A program made the translations under genes and the position numbers. From Omphiscola glabra (lineage: Eukaryota; Mollusca; Gastropoda; Lymnaeidae), in contig OZ024809.1 of the NCBI GenBank assembly GCA_964017045.1, forward strand, positions 496,001 to 560,000: a stretch of 64,000 bases of DNA. Direction: 5' to 3'. Of the stretch, positions 39,401-44,054 are shown piece by piece. A model generated the notes under the pieces. It was not told the origin of the DNA, searched no databases, and saw nothing but the letters and a program-made list of their open reading frames with translations. Numbering within the stretch: position 1 is the first letter of the stretch; the number at the start of each line of letters is the position of its first letter.

Positions 39401-42400
39401 GGTCTATGAACTAATGTTAACTATCTGGTCTATGAACTAATGTTAACCATCTGGTCTATGAACTAATGTTAACCATCTGGTCTATGAACTAATGTTAACC
39501 ATCTGGTCTATGAACTAATGTTAACCATCTGGTCTATGAACTAATGTTAACCATCTGGTCTATGAACTAATGTTAACCATCTGGTCTATGAAATAATGTT
39601 AACTATCTGGTCTATGAACTAATGTTAACTATCTGGTCTATGAACTAATGTTAACCATATGGCCTATGAACTAATGTTAACTATCTGGTCTATGAACTAA
39701 TGTTAACCATCTGGTCTATGAACTAATGTTAACCATCTGGTCTATGAACTAATGTTAACTATCTGGTCTATGAACTAATGTTAACCATCTGGTCTATGAA
39801 CAAATGTTAACCATCTGGTCTATGAACTAATGTTAACCATCTGGTCTATGAACTACTGTTAACCATCTGGTCTATGAACTAATGTTAACCATCTGGTCTA
39901 TGAACTACTGTTAACCATCTGGTCTATGAACTAATGTTAACCATCTGGTCTATGAACTAATGTTAACCATCTGGTCTATGAACTAATGTTAACTATCTGG
40001 TCTATGAACTAATGTTAACTATCTGGTCTATGAACTAATGTTAACCATCTGGTCTATGAACTACTGTTAACCATCTGGTCTATGAACTAATGTTAACCAT
40101 CTGGTCTATGAACTACTGTTAACCATCTGGTCTATGAACTAATGTTAACCATCTGGTCTATGAACTAATGTTAACCATCTGGTCTATGAACTAATGTTAA
40201 CCATCTGGTCTATGAACTAATGTTAACTATCTGGTCTATGAACTAATGTTAACTATCTGGTCTATGAACTAATGTTAACCATCTGGTCTATGAACTAATG
40301 TTAACTATCTGGTGTATGAACTAATGTTAACTATCTGGTCTATGAACTAATGTTAACCATCTGGTCTATGAACTAATGTTAACCATCTGGTCTATGAACT
40401 AATGTTAACCATCTGGTCTATGAACTAATGTTAACCATCTGGTCTATGAACTAATGTTACCATCTGGTCTATGAACTAATGTTAACTATCTGGTCTATGA
40501 ACTAATGTTAACTATCTGGTCTATGAACTAATGTTAACTATTTGGTCTATGAACTAATGTTAACTATCTGGTCTATGAACTAATGTTAACTATCTGGTCT
40601 ATGAACTAATGTTAACTATCTGGTCTATGAACTAATGTTAACTATCTGGTCTATGAACTTATGTTATAATATATTTTATAATACCTCGTCGTTGTTTGTT
40701 CCCTTAAAGCTGTGCACGGCTTTCACATGTTTTGGTTGCTGTCCCCCTGTCTCAGCCATTGTTGTCTGCCCCTGTGGGTGAGGGAACTTGGTCTGTGGCC
40801 GAGGGGTAGCAGGCACTTCCAGCTATAAAAAAAACAACATAAACAGTAAAAGAATTGAATAAGAAAAAACCAAAGCGGACAAAAAAATGGACATTTTGGC
40901 TGGAAACCTTCCAGTATTTAAACAAAATTGAAATCAGAACCCAAAAAAATATTGTCACTTATCTCTAATTGCTAATAATAAAAATGTAGACATCATTAGA
41001 AATGTATTATTAGCAATATCCAACAAACAAAATTTGTTAGGGCATAGGTAAAAATTGCCTGTGGCCTGAGACAATCATTACAACAGAAATGAGTTTGGCC
41101 ATTTTAATTGAATAATAAAATCAACAAGGCGTGAGGCTTTGATTACCGTTACCTGCAGGTTTTCTATTGGTTCGTAGTCATGCTCCGGACTGTTGCTCTT
41201 GCACCTTCCACCATTGGATAACTGCTTGTGAACGGGGCTGCGGGCTTCTTGATGACCGACCAGGTTTTCTGACCAAGGAGAACGTACCGTGGTGTGGGCC
41301 GCCGATCTTAGGGGGTGACCCGGGGAAAGAGTTTCGGCCTTGGCTTTGCAGTGACCGTGATCGTTGTGCTTGTCTACACGAGACAGATGACCTTGACCTG
41401 ATGAATGTATAGGAGATTGACTTTCAGCACGGGCTTGTCGGGGGTGGGAATGGTCTTCTGATTTGGTTTTGGGACTGGGACAGGCACTTTCAGATCTGGC
41501 AGATGCCGTAAACTTAGAATTTGGGGACATATCAGACCTTGGGCTTGCTGACCGCAGCTCAGATATAAGCACAGATAAATCTGGGACTCTGGTTATTGGG
41601 ATGGGGATCGGGTGCTGCCGCAAGGGCGCCGGATCTTCTTCTTTACATGGGCGCCCATTGAAGCTGGCATCAAGGGATTTATCACTTGTTGGTACAATGT
41701 CTATGTTCTTTGTTGCATTTGAATCAGGCTTCACACAAAAGCTACTGTGAAGTGACAAGTCATCAGTTGCACTTTCTGGAGGCCACCTGGTTTTAATGTT
41801 AAGTCTGGAGGGTGATGTCTTGTTAATGACAGAGTAAGCATCTTGAGATGGGTCATGTTTGGTGGCTGAGGCCGGGACAGGTAAGGGAGAGGTAGAGAGA
41901 GGAATACCGGAGGCCAGGATCTCAGACTGTTTTGTGGACTTTGTGGGAGATTTTCTCTGGGGGACAGGAGATTCAGGGACTTTGGGTATATTGCTTGGTT
42001 CCTGATAATGATTTTCGTCCGGAGTCCAGCTTTTGTTGAGGCCCAAAGATGCTGCCAAACTGTGGGCGCTGGAGCCAACCTGGTTAAATCTGTGGTCAAT
42101 TGAGTCACGGTGGGGATCGCAGCGGAATTCAGCACTCAGGCGATCAGGGGATTGCGGGTGCGTGGATGAAAATAAAAATTGCTGCTGGTGTCGTGGGGAT
42201 GATGTCAGGTAAGGTGATCCCTTAAGTTGCCCTGGACCTGAGTGAGATGGTGAAGGTACATAGGACGGGAAGTTTGATGGACAAGAGGATGCCAAAAGGG
42301 TGGCGCTTGGGTCCCTTTTGAAGGGAACGATGTTGCTGCGGGGGTGCTGGTAATGGCTGTAGCAACCGCTGTCGCTATCAGCATTGTCACTGTCTGCATT

Positions 42401-42811
42401 GTCACTGGCTATGCTGAGGTCACTGTAATCTCCAAAATCTGTTGACCTCGACTTGTCCGAGCCAATGTAGTCATAAGTGTTCATTCCCTGATCGCTTTCT
42501 TCCAAGAGGGGGAATGGTGCCGGCTTATCACTCAGCTCTTCTTTGTCTATATCCCCTTGTGTCTTGGCCAAAGACATCTGACCAACTATGTTCTTATCTC
42601 CACTAGCATGTCTACTTCTTGACCCGCTTGTCCACACCTCGGGAACTCCATCATCACCAAGTTGACCAAAAGTATTCTGTCTCTGGGAATTCCCGACCAG
42701 TTCCTTTGTATGATTGTCCAAGGGCGGAGCATCCAAAGAAGCTATGAAGTCATTGATCTCATTGACTATGTCTATGTAATCGCTGGGGAACTCGGTGCTC
42801 GGGCGAGCCAT
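3358..42811 (-). CDS. arhgef7: PIX-family Rho guanine nucleotide exchange factor (whole gene, 18-19 coding exons)
   Basis: PIX proteins are exchange factors for Rac1/Cdc42. They bind PAK through SH3 and GIT through a C-terminal segment, and trimerise through a coiled coil at focal adhesions and synapses (family knowledge). Joined exons, in order: 42811-41153, 40822-40685, 36987-36864, 36472-36399, 34507-34413, 34250-34155, 33780-33658, 32681-32543, 31971-31912, 31649-31569, 31281-31132, 30236-30158, 27410-27277, 26652-26418, 22382-22290, (15615-15559 cassette), 6152-6080, 5482-5428, 3483-3358. They total 3534 nt, or 1177 residues without the cassette. Approximate domains: SH3 584-640, DH 662-863, PH 864-975, GIT-binding 1045-1095, coiled coil 1118-1165. 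All introns are GT-AG with matching phase. Domain order and many motifs ([53 protein letters not shown]) match vertebrate beta-PIX. Odd points: a long N-terminal extension, no CH domain, no C-terminal PDZ ligand. One PIX gene is usual in invertebrates, so the symbol marks the family, not strict orthology. Confidence 0.95.
4063..4077. repeat. Poly-C tract next to array
   Basis: 15 consecutive C, about 10 bp before the 42-bp array of intron 18. Confidence 0.9.
4085..4855. repeat. Minisatellite, 42-bp unit (PIX intron 18)
   Basis: About 17 copies containing catcacaagggatttagttg, the last few shortened to sub-units. The unit is a multiple of three and lacks stops, so long frames run through both strands by chance. 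Confidence 0.95.
4886..5279. repeat. Minisatellite, 33-bp unit (PIX intron 18)
   Basis: Twelve copies containing ggtcacatggatatatttac. It is followed at 5284-5305 by a 22-base poly-C tract, and lies about 125 bp past the exon 18 donor. Confidence 0.95.
5284..5305. repeat. Poly-C tract, 22 bases
   Basis: Pure C run bordering the 33-bp array; poly-G on the transcribed strand. Confidence 0.9.
5428..5482 (-). CDS. arhgef7: PIX exon 18: start of coiled coil
   Basis: 55 nt, acceptor ATCCACAG, donor CAG|GTAATT. It encodes [18 protein letters not shown], matching LVDTVYALKDEVQELRQ in beta-PIX, the beginning of the trimeric coiled coil. Confidence 0.94.
5693..5972. repeat. Minisatellite, 20-bp unit (PIX intron 17)
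   Basis: 14 copies of cagcccagtgatgtctggca with few variants. It ends about 100 bp past the exon 17 donor. Confidence 0.95.
6080..6152 (-). CDS. arhgef7: PIX exon 17: acidic linker before coiled coil
   Basis: 73 nt, acceptor TTTCACAG, donor AG|GTAAAC. It encodes [20 protein letters not shown] then EQQER, matching APQVLLPEEEKIIVEE in beta-PIX. Entry in phase 1 fits both exon 15 and the exon 16 cassette. Confidence 0.93.
6153..7138. other. PIX intron 16, acceptor-side plain sequence
   Basis: AT-rich intron without recognisable genes or mobile elements. It contains A-rich runs near 6640. Confidence 0.5.
7139..7551. repeat. Three short minisatellites (37, 15 and 29 bp)
   Basis: Four copies around ctgtgggcaaatggaatgtg (7139-7284), four of attgttggacagaat (7347-7400) and five of a 29-bp unit with gtagacaaggtttggattca (7406-7551). 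Confidence 0.9.
7656..7802. mobile_element. Probable hAT-type MITE remnant
   Basis: The left end CAGTGGTCCTCAACC and the reverse complement of the right end, CAGTGGTTCCCACC, form imperfect terminal inverted repeats typical of hAT non-autonomous elements. No clear target duplication, since the right side runs into a minisatellite. Confidence 0.45.
7780..8500. repeat. Minisatellite, 22-bp unit, overlapping a MITE end
   Basis: About 33 copies of aatctggaagatgggaacca plus two bases. The first copies coincide with the right terminal repeat of the 7656-7802 element. Confidence 0.93.
8745..10205. repeat. Minisatellite with mixed 34-bp and 22-bp units (PIX intron 16)
   Basis: About 48 copies built on ttggagtttctgattactgt. 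Many copies lack the internal gtaactattacaa part, giving the 22-bp form. Confidence 0.95.
10206..10599. other. Intronic plain sequence
   Basis: AT-rich, nothing recognised. Confidence 0.5.
10600..10771. repeat. Minisatellite, 46-bp unit
   Basis: Four copies containing tacatgaagctaccactacc. Confidence 0.92.
10772..11357. other. Intronic plain sequence with small (TA)n
   Basis: AT-rich; a short TA microsatellite lies near 11023-11038. No gene seen. Confidence 0.5.
11358..11822. repeat. Minisatellite, 20-bp unit (PIX intron 16)
   Basis: About 23 copies of catgggacagtgacctaccc and its accgaccc variant. Confidence 0.95.
11980..12356. repeat. Minisatellite, 43-bp unit
   Basis: Nine copies containing gactgtggcccagctcccat. 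Confidence 0.95.
12648..12857. repeat. Minisatellite, 26-bp unit with two alternating variants
   Basis: Eight copies of gctgaggtcacc followed by either tccaacccgc or acccaccagc and agtt. The two variants alternate irregularly. Confidence 0.93.
12858..13715. other. Intronic plain sequence
   Basis: Nothing coding recognised. Short A and C runs near 13375-13420 and 13700. Confidence 0.5.
13716..14313. repeat. Minisatellite, 25-bp unit (PIX intron 16)
   Basis: About 24 copies of tactcagtcagatccctgtg plus five bases. It stays open in three frames because the unit lacks stop triplets. Confidence 0.96.
14501..14674. mobile_element. hAT-like MITE
   Basis: Terminal inverted repeats AGTGGTCAGCAAA (left) and AGTGGTCGGAAAA (reverse complement of the right end). 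The flanking octamers ccttagga and ccttaata resemble a degenerate 8-bp target duplication, the hAT norm. The internal agagcc motifs are also inverted. Confidence 0.6.
14711..15176. repeat. Minisatellite, 36-bp unit
   Basis: 13 copies containing cttgtactagcgtcaaccca. It lies 250 bp beyond the exon 16 read-through stop, in intron 16. Confidence 0.95.
15425..15615 (-). CDS. arhgef7: PIX exon 16: 57-nt cassette (15559-15615) or read-through alternative C terminus
   Basis: The acceptor is CCCTTCCCTCAG. With the strong donor CTACT|GTGAGT at 15558 this is a phase-1/phase-1 cassette of 57 nt that would insert [19 protein letters not shown] between the GIT-binding segment and exon 17. If that donor is not used the frame stays open for 44 more codons ([15 protein letters not shown]... 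ARTIKRL) to a TGA at 15425-15427, giving a shortened protein without the coiled coil. As I recall, vertebrate ARHGEF7 has a comparable acidic Ser-rich insert and a short alternative C terminus at the same place. Both forms are inferred from sequence; transcripts would decide. Confidence 0.72.
15616..16929. other. PIX intron 15, donor-distal part
   Basis: A G-rich stretch (on plus) upstream of the exon 16 acceptor serves as its pyrimidine tract on the minus strand. The rest is AT-rich; nothing else recognised. Confidence 0.5.
16930..17240. repeat. Degenerate AT-rich tandem repeat, about 30 bp
   Basis: Repeated tatcaatatctcactataa and ttatattttt motifs with indels; an old array. Confidence 0.7.
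17668..17852. mobile_element. hAT-like MITE
   Basis: Left end CAGTGCTTCTCAAAC; reverse complement of the right end CAATGTTTCTCAAGC. The same terminal family occurs at 26123-26311. No clear 8-bp target duplication. Confidence 0.5.
17890..17962. repeat. Minisatellite, 11-bp unit
   Basis: Six to seven copies of tataaatgaag. Confidence 0.88.
18447..19995. repeat. Large minisatellite, 31-bp unit (PIX intron 15)
   Basis: About 50 copies of a unit starting cagctgtcccatggtggaat. Variants (ccatagt, taatggt, attgcc) recur in blocks, as expected from segmental duplication inside the array. Long frames on the minus strand come from absence of stops in the unit. Confidence 0.97.
20062..20227. repeat. 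Minisatellite, 28-bp unit
   Basis: Six copies containing ccacatggaatggtcatgtg. Confidence 0.93.
20228..22289. other. PIX intron 15, 2 kb plain sequence
   Basis: No gene or transposon recognised. Contains an A run near 21370-21391 and a 17-base G run at 22212-22228, about 60 bp past the exon 15 donor. Confidence 0.5.
22290..22382 (-). CDS. arhgef7: PIX exon 15: GIT-binding segment
   Basis: 93 nt, acceptor AATCACAG, donor T|GTGAGT, phase 1 at both ends. It encodes [20 protein letters not shown] and [11 protein letters not shown], matching EEDAQILKVIEAYCTSAKTR in the GIT-binding domain of beta-PIX, which docks onto the Spa2 domain of GIT1/2. Too short for an ORF scan. Confidence 0.95.
22450..22935. 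repeat. Minisatellite, 21-bp unit (PIX intron 14)
   Basis: 23 highly uniform copies of agataagagtgtctaacttt plus c; four copies read agagagtc. It lies just upstream of the exon 15 acceptor on the transcribed strand. Confidence 0.97.
22934..23141. repeat. Minisatellite, 30-bp unit, directly abutting the 21-bp array
   Basis: Seven copies containing actttgacaccagatatcag. The shared ctaactttc/actttgac junction means one array grades into the other. Confidence 0.95.
23142..24537. other. PIX intron 14 plain sequence
   Basis: AT-rich. Short tandem gttagattttggtcc motifs near 23725-23772. No gene seen. Confidence 0.5.
24538..24690. repeat. Tandem duplication, about 65-bp unit
   Basis: About 2.3 copies containing gttacatagagaactatgta. 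Confidence 0.9.
24691..26122. other. PIX intron 14 plain sequence
   Basis: AT-rich. The motif gtgggtttgatccctagtctgg near 25065 looks like a Pol III B box and could mark a SINE remnant, but I cannot delimit one. Confidence 0.45.
26123..26311. mobile_element. hAT-like MITE with tandemly repeated left end
   Basis: The left terminal repeat CAGTGCTTCTCAMA occurs three times at 24-bp spacing (26123, 26147, 26171). The right end reads CAGTGTTTCTCAAA in reverse complement (26298-26311). An internal 35-bp segment with gacagcccaagaaatgatca is duplicated. It sits just past the exon 14 donor. Confidence 0.6.
26418..26652 (-). CDS. arhgef7: PIX exon 14: proline-rich linker
   Basis: 235 nt, acceptor GTTTCAG, donor G|GTATTT. 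It encodes a Ser/Thr/Pro-rich linker with [14 protein letters not shown], then [14 protein letters not shown] and [15 protein letters not shown]. This matches WSLSCLRPAPPLRP in beta-PIX, the conserved polyproline segment used by SH3 partners, and the basic KRKP stretch before the GIT-binding region. Confidence 0.94.
26752..27027. repeat. Minisatellite, 40-bp unit (PIX intron 13)
   Basis: Seven copies containing gatcatggataagtcaataa. Confidence 0.95.
27277..27410 (-). CDS. arhgef7: PIX exon 13: PH C-terminal helix
   Basis: 134 nt, acceptor GTTTAG, donor ATG|GTAGGT. It encodes [28 protein letters not shown] and SSKPQSL. The Trp in TTWLDIL is the invariant PH-domain C-terminal-helix tryptophan. 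Confidence 0.94.
27623..28334. repeat. Minisatellite, 21-bp unit (PIX intron 12)
   Basis: 34 copies of acaatgtcatctacagccca plus t. Two plus-strand frames of about 250 codons are open only because the unit has no stops. Confidence 0.97.
28425..29176. repeat. Higher-order minisatellite (19-bp units in 67-bp blocks)
   Basis: The basic unit is cagacactgtcaattgtta. In 28760-29030 it is arranged as 67-bp blocks of two plain units plus one with the caactgttcaattctaac extension, repeated about four times. Confidence 0.93.
29247..30126. repeat. C-rich minisatellite, about 31-bp unit (PIX intron 12)
   Basis: About 28 copies built on agttcccccttttccaagtg followed by ccccatcccc. It is G-rich on the transcribed strand. 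It ends about 30 bp from the exon 12 donor. Confidence 0.96.
30158..30236 (-). CDS. arhgef7: PIX exon 12: PH domain, central strands
   Basis: 79 nt, acceptor GTTTCCCAG, donor CAG|GTTTGAG, ends in phase 1. It encodes [17 protein letters not shown] and YQNAFEIS, matching GKLPTTGMTI...RNAFEIS of beta-PIX. The C-rich (G-rich on the transcribed strand) minisatellite ends about 30 bp beyond the donor. Confidence 0.93.
30270..30400. repeat. Minisatellite, about 27-bp unit
   Basis: About five copies with catgtcaactagtgtcactt. Confidence 0.85.
30772..31128. repeat. Minisatellite, about 44-bp unit, reaching the exon 11 donor
   Basis: About eight copies containing cagatgtctgaatcaaagta and tagaaat. The last copy runs into the GTATGT donor of exon 11. 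Confidence 0.93.
31132..31281 (-). CDS. arhgef7: PIX exon 11: PH domain, N-terminal strands
   Basis: 150 nt, phase 0 at both ends, acceptor CTTTCCAG, donor GAG|GTATGT. It encodes [30 protein letters not shown] and [10 protein letters not shown], matching YLLLFPNVLLMLS and MSGFIYQ in beta-PIX. A 44-bp minisatellite begins about 2 bp inside the following intron. Confidence 0.94.
31315..31490. repeat. Degenerate tandem repeat, about 20-bp unit (PIX intron 10)
   Basis: Diverged copies of ccaatggacatgtcatctag. Confidence 0.7.
31569..31649 (-). CDS. arhgef7: PIX exon 10: end of DH domain
   Basis: 81 nt, phase 0 at both ends, acceptor GTTTTCAG, donor GAG|GTAAGA. It encodes [17 protein letters not shown] and IQGWEGE, matching CQEVRKRKELE and IRNWEGD of beta-PIX. 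It covers the last DH helix that leads into the PH domain. Confidence 0.94.
31788..31852. repeat. Short tandem repeat, 28-bp unit (PIX intron 9)
   Basis: About two copies containing accagcacccagttacaata; about 60 bp past the exon 9 donor. Confidence 0.85.
31912..31971 (-). CDS. arhgef7: PIX exon 9: DH domain, 60-nt micro-exon
   Basis: 60 nt, 20 codons, phase 0 at both ends; acceptor TTTTGCAG, donor AAT|GTGAGC. It encodes [18 protein letters not shown], matching the DYHTDRQD segment of beta-PIX. Too short for an ORF scan; placed from homology and splice signals. Confidence 0.9.
32065..32428. repeat. Minisatellite, 23-bp unit (PIX intron 8)
   Basis: About 16 nearly identical copies of gtgtcaatatttcatatcta plus ctt. 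A 23-bp unit that is open in all three plus frames gives a peptide repeat cycling every three units. About 110 bp past the exon 8 donor. Confidence 0.97.
32543..32681 (-). CDS. arhgef7: PIX exon 8: DH domain CR3
   Basis: 139 nt, acceptor CTTTCAG, donor GAG|GTAGAC. It encodes [16 protein letters not shown] and then [18 protein letters not shown], the conserved C-terminal DH helix of Dbl-family exchange factors that contacts the GTPase. Confidence 0.96.
33029..33594. repeat. Minisatellite, 65-bp unit (PIX intron 7)
   Basis: About nine copies containing cctaggatggctcaaattca. About 60 bp past the exon 7 donor. Confidence 0.96.
33658..33780 (-). CDS. arhgef7: PIX exon 7: DH domain
   Basis: 123 nt, acceptor CATCTGCAG, donor AG|GTCAGT. 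It encodes [31 protein letters not shown] and SVLQTKR. YCANHP and the surrounding residues are diagnostic for the PIX DH domain. Confidence 0.95.
33794..33868. repeat. Duplication at the exon 7 acceptor
   Basis: Two copies of a 29-bp segment with gtaagtcaaggtgtaagaga, 8 bp from the acceptor. On the transcribed strand it holds the presumptive branch point and pyrimidine-rich stretch. Confidence 0.85.
33950..34160. repeat. Minisatellite, 60-bp unit, starting at the exon 6 donor
   Basis: About 3.5 copies containing tacaagacaagtgcaccaat. The unit next to exon 6 contains the donor GTTGGT; other copies read ATTGGT. Confidence 0.92.
34155..34250 (-). CDS. arhgef7: PIX exon 6: DH domain
   Basis: 96 nt, acceptor TGTCCTCAG. 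It encodes [16 protein letters not shown] and [10 protein letters not shown]. The phase-2 donor AA|GTTGGT is a weak consensus, but it is the one that joins exon 7 without breaking the [15 protein letters not shown] alignment. A 60-bp minisatellite starts at the donor. Confidence 0.9.
34300..34447. repeat. Tandem copies of the exon 5 end and donor, about 44-bp unit
   Basis: About three copies. The one at 34405-34447 is the authentic exon 5 end plus GTGAGT. The next two repeat the coding stretch and read GTGTCT and GTGAAT at the donor position. Confidence 0.88.
34413..34507 (-). CDS. arhgef7: PIX exon 5: DH domain CR1
   Basis: 95 nt, acceptor CATCAAG, donor AT|GTGAGT, ends in phase 2. It encodes [16 protein letters not shown] and [10 protein letters not shown], matching the first conserved helix of the PIX DH domain, where the acidic IETE segment contacts the GTPase switch region in the family. 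Its last 35 nt and donor are partly repeated downstream. Confidence 0.93.
34539..35540. repeat. Minisatellite, 36-bp and 32-bp units (PIX intron 4)
   Basis: About 28 copies built on ccgaggcagagctgccagta. Variants ccaagaca and a 4-bp shorter form (gttctgagtgta) occur in blocks. It starts about 30 bp upstream of the exon 5 acceptor on the transcribed strand. Confidence 0.96.
35963..36419. repeat. Tandem amplification of exon 4 3' end and splice donor, 35-bp unit
   Basis: 13 copies. On the minus strand each holds the coding end CAGCTCTATCACAATGTG followed by GTAAGT or GCAAGT. The copy at 36393-36419 is the real exon end. From exon outward the donor bases read GT, GC, GT, GT, GC, GC, GT, GC, GC, GC, GT, GT, GC. 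Confidence 0.95.
36399..36472 (-). CDS. arhgef7: PIX exon 4: SH3-DH linker and start of DH
   Basis: 74 nt, acceptor GCCACCAG, donor GTG|GTAAGT. It encodes [16 protein letters not shown] then ESMQLYHNV, matching the KSYYNVV stretch of beta-PIX. The 3' end of this exon and its donor form the repeat unit of the tandem array immediately downstream. Retaining the first intronic bases gives VSLF then a stop. Confidence 0.9.
36497..36590. repeat. Minisatellite, about 27-bp unit (PIX intron 3)
   Basis: About 3.5 copies with catgataaaaatacatgatg, starting 25 bp from the exon 4 acceptor. Confidence 0.88.
36864..36987 (-). CDS. arhgef7: PIX exon 3: second half of SH3
   Basis: 124 nt, acceptor CACCAG, donor G|GTAAG, ends in phase 1. 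It encodes GEIITVTQ followed by [19 protein letters not shown], almost identical to the beta-PIX SH3 core. The paired Trp residues and the FPNNF signature form the ligand pocket that in the family binds the atypical PxxxPR motif of PAK. Confidence 0.96.
37344..37432. repeat. Perfect 22-bp inverted repeat with 45-bp loop
   Basis: The arm ggtatcaaatgaaagataat plus tg at 37344-37365 is matched exactly in reverse complement at 37411-37432. It lies directly beside the 26-bp array of intron 2. Confidence 0.92.
37440..40668. repeat. Very large minisatellite, 26-bp unit (PIX intron 2)
   Basis: About 124 copies containing ggtctatgaactaatgttaa and ctatct or ccatct. Variant atatggcc occurs at 37941, 38695 and 39657, spaced 29 and 37 whole units apart in the same local context. 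The unit contains stops in the frames I checked, so no long frame is open. Confidence 0.98.
40685..40822 (-). CDS. arhgef7: PIX exon 2: linker and first half of SH3, with possible internal start
   Basis: 46 codons, phase 0 at entry, acceptor TATAG and donor GAG|GTAT. It ends in [15 protein letters not shown], the start of the PIX SH3 domain. A Met at 40759 ([11 protein letters not shown]) sits 8-9 residues before the SH3, where the classical short beta-PIX also begins. Starting there gives a 603-aa protein, near the roughly 646 aa of vertebrate beta-PIX. The minisatellite of intron 2 ends only 10-20 bp beyond the donor. Confidence 0.92.
41153..42811 (-). CDS. arhgef7: PIX exon 1: long Ser/Pro-rich N-terminal extension
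   Basis: This single 1659-nt exon encodes 553 residues beginning [16 protein letters not shown]. The ATG has a purine at -3 and G at +4, and an in-frame TAA lies 24 nt upstream, so it is the first start in this frame. The exon ends at a GTAACG donor after ...DYEPIENLQ and joins exon 2 in phase 0. The protein is rich in Ser, Pro, Asp and His and looks disordered. Tyr-containing acidic motifs (YDYIGSD, DYEPI) and proline-rich runs ([18 protein letters not shown]) could be SH2 or SH3 ligands, which is inference. A short in-exon tandem duplication ([10 protein letters not shown]) lies near residues 135-146. I recognise no domain, and the calponin-homology domain of long vertebrate PIX is absent. 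Its length, clean reading frame and in-phase junction support real coding; a separate upstream gene fused by misprediction is the alternative. Confidence 0.82.
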
Positions 42812-43702
42812 CTCTGTCAGCCGACACAGGTCCGTTTATATCATTGTTTAAGGAGACCAGTTTTTGGCATGGTCATAAATCGATTGGTGCTTAAGAGCAT
42901 CAACACGTTAAATTGTCACAATGGTGCGGTCAAACAAAATGTGAAGAAACCTGGTCATAACTAAAGACATCAAATCCTTTTTGTAACTAGAAAATATATA
43001 CACAGGGTAAATAACAGGACATTTATATCCAGAATAACATCTCTTTCCAAACTTAAGTATTAGAACACATCTTGTACCCAGAATAACATCCTTTCCAAAC
43101 TAAAATATCAGAACATATTTTGTACCAAGAATAACTTCATTTCCCAAATTAAAGTATCAGAAGATGTTTTGTAGCCAGAACTACAGCCCTTTCCAAACTA
43201 AGAATTATCAGATAGTTCTTGGAGGGTGAAATAGCCCATGAATTATTCATCTCAGTTGGGCCCTACAGAGATGGCATTGTTGGGATGGGGATCAAGGAAT
43301 AGGGTAAAGTATTGAGGACACTTAACATATTCCAATGGACATAAAGACAGTCCCAATAATATTGAAGACATCTATTGTCAAACACAATTTCAGTCCAGTT
43401 ATACAGATACAACTCGAGAGTTCATTTTCATTCAAATCAACTTTTTTAACATTAATCAACTTTATTGATTTTAATCATAAGAATGAGAATAATTTTATTA
43501 CGAATAATAAACCAGCTTGTCAAATTTCTAAAATTTTAATCTAGGCAGTGATTCTCAAAGCGCAATCAAAGAATTTATTTGTCTAAAATATTTGTGTAAT
43601 ATTAAGTCACGTTCACAATCAATCTAACAGAGAAGATGAGGGGCAAACATCTTTTTGTGGTAAAAAGGAGGTTCTCTACCAGCATATAACAGAGAATATA
43701 TA
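42812..43702. other. Upstream of PIX exon 1
   Basis: Probable 5' UTR or upstream intron sequence. Degenerate tandem motifs such as ccagaataacatc appear between 43020 and 43190. A hAT-like terminus CAGTGATTCTCAAAG lies at 43546. No promoter motif could be assigned. Confidence 0.4.
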
Positions 43703-43842
43703 TGATAAAGTTCACCCTTTATTGTACACTAACCACTCTGATAAAGTCCACCCTTTATTGTACACTAACCACTCTGATAAAGTCCACCCTATATTATACA
43801 CTAACCACTCTGATAAAGTTCACCCTATTTTATACACTAACC
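43703..43842. repeat. Minisatellite, 36-bp unit
   Basis: Four copies containing ccactctgataaagtccacc. Confidence 0.92.
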
Positions 43843-44054
43843 ACCACCAAATATTTCTAAATGTCGGATCAGACCAGAATGTATTAAATATTAATTGTCT
43901 GCCAAACACATGTGTAGCATTAACAGGAGTGCCATAAACATCTGACCACAATATGTGAGTGTGTGAGTGTGTTTTTTGTGTGAGTGAGAGAGAGAGAGCA
44001 AGAGAGAGAAAGAAAGTAGCATGAATGTGTGGTTGTGAATTGAAAGAATGCATT

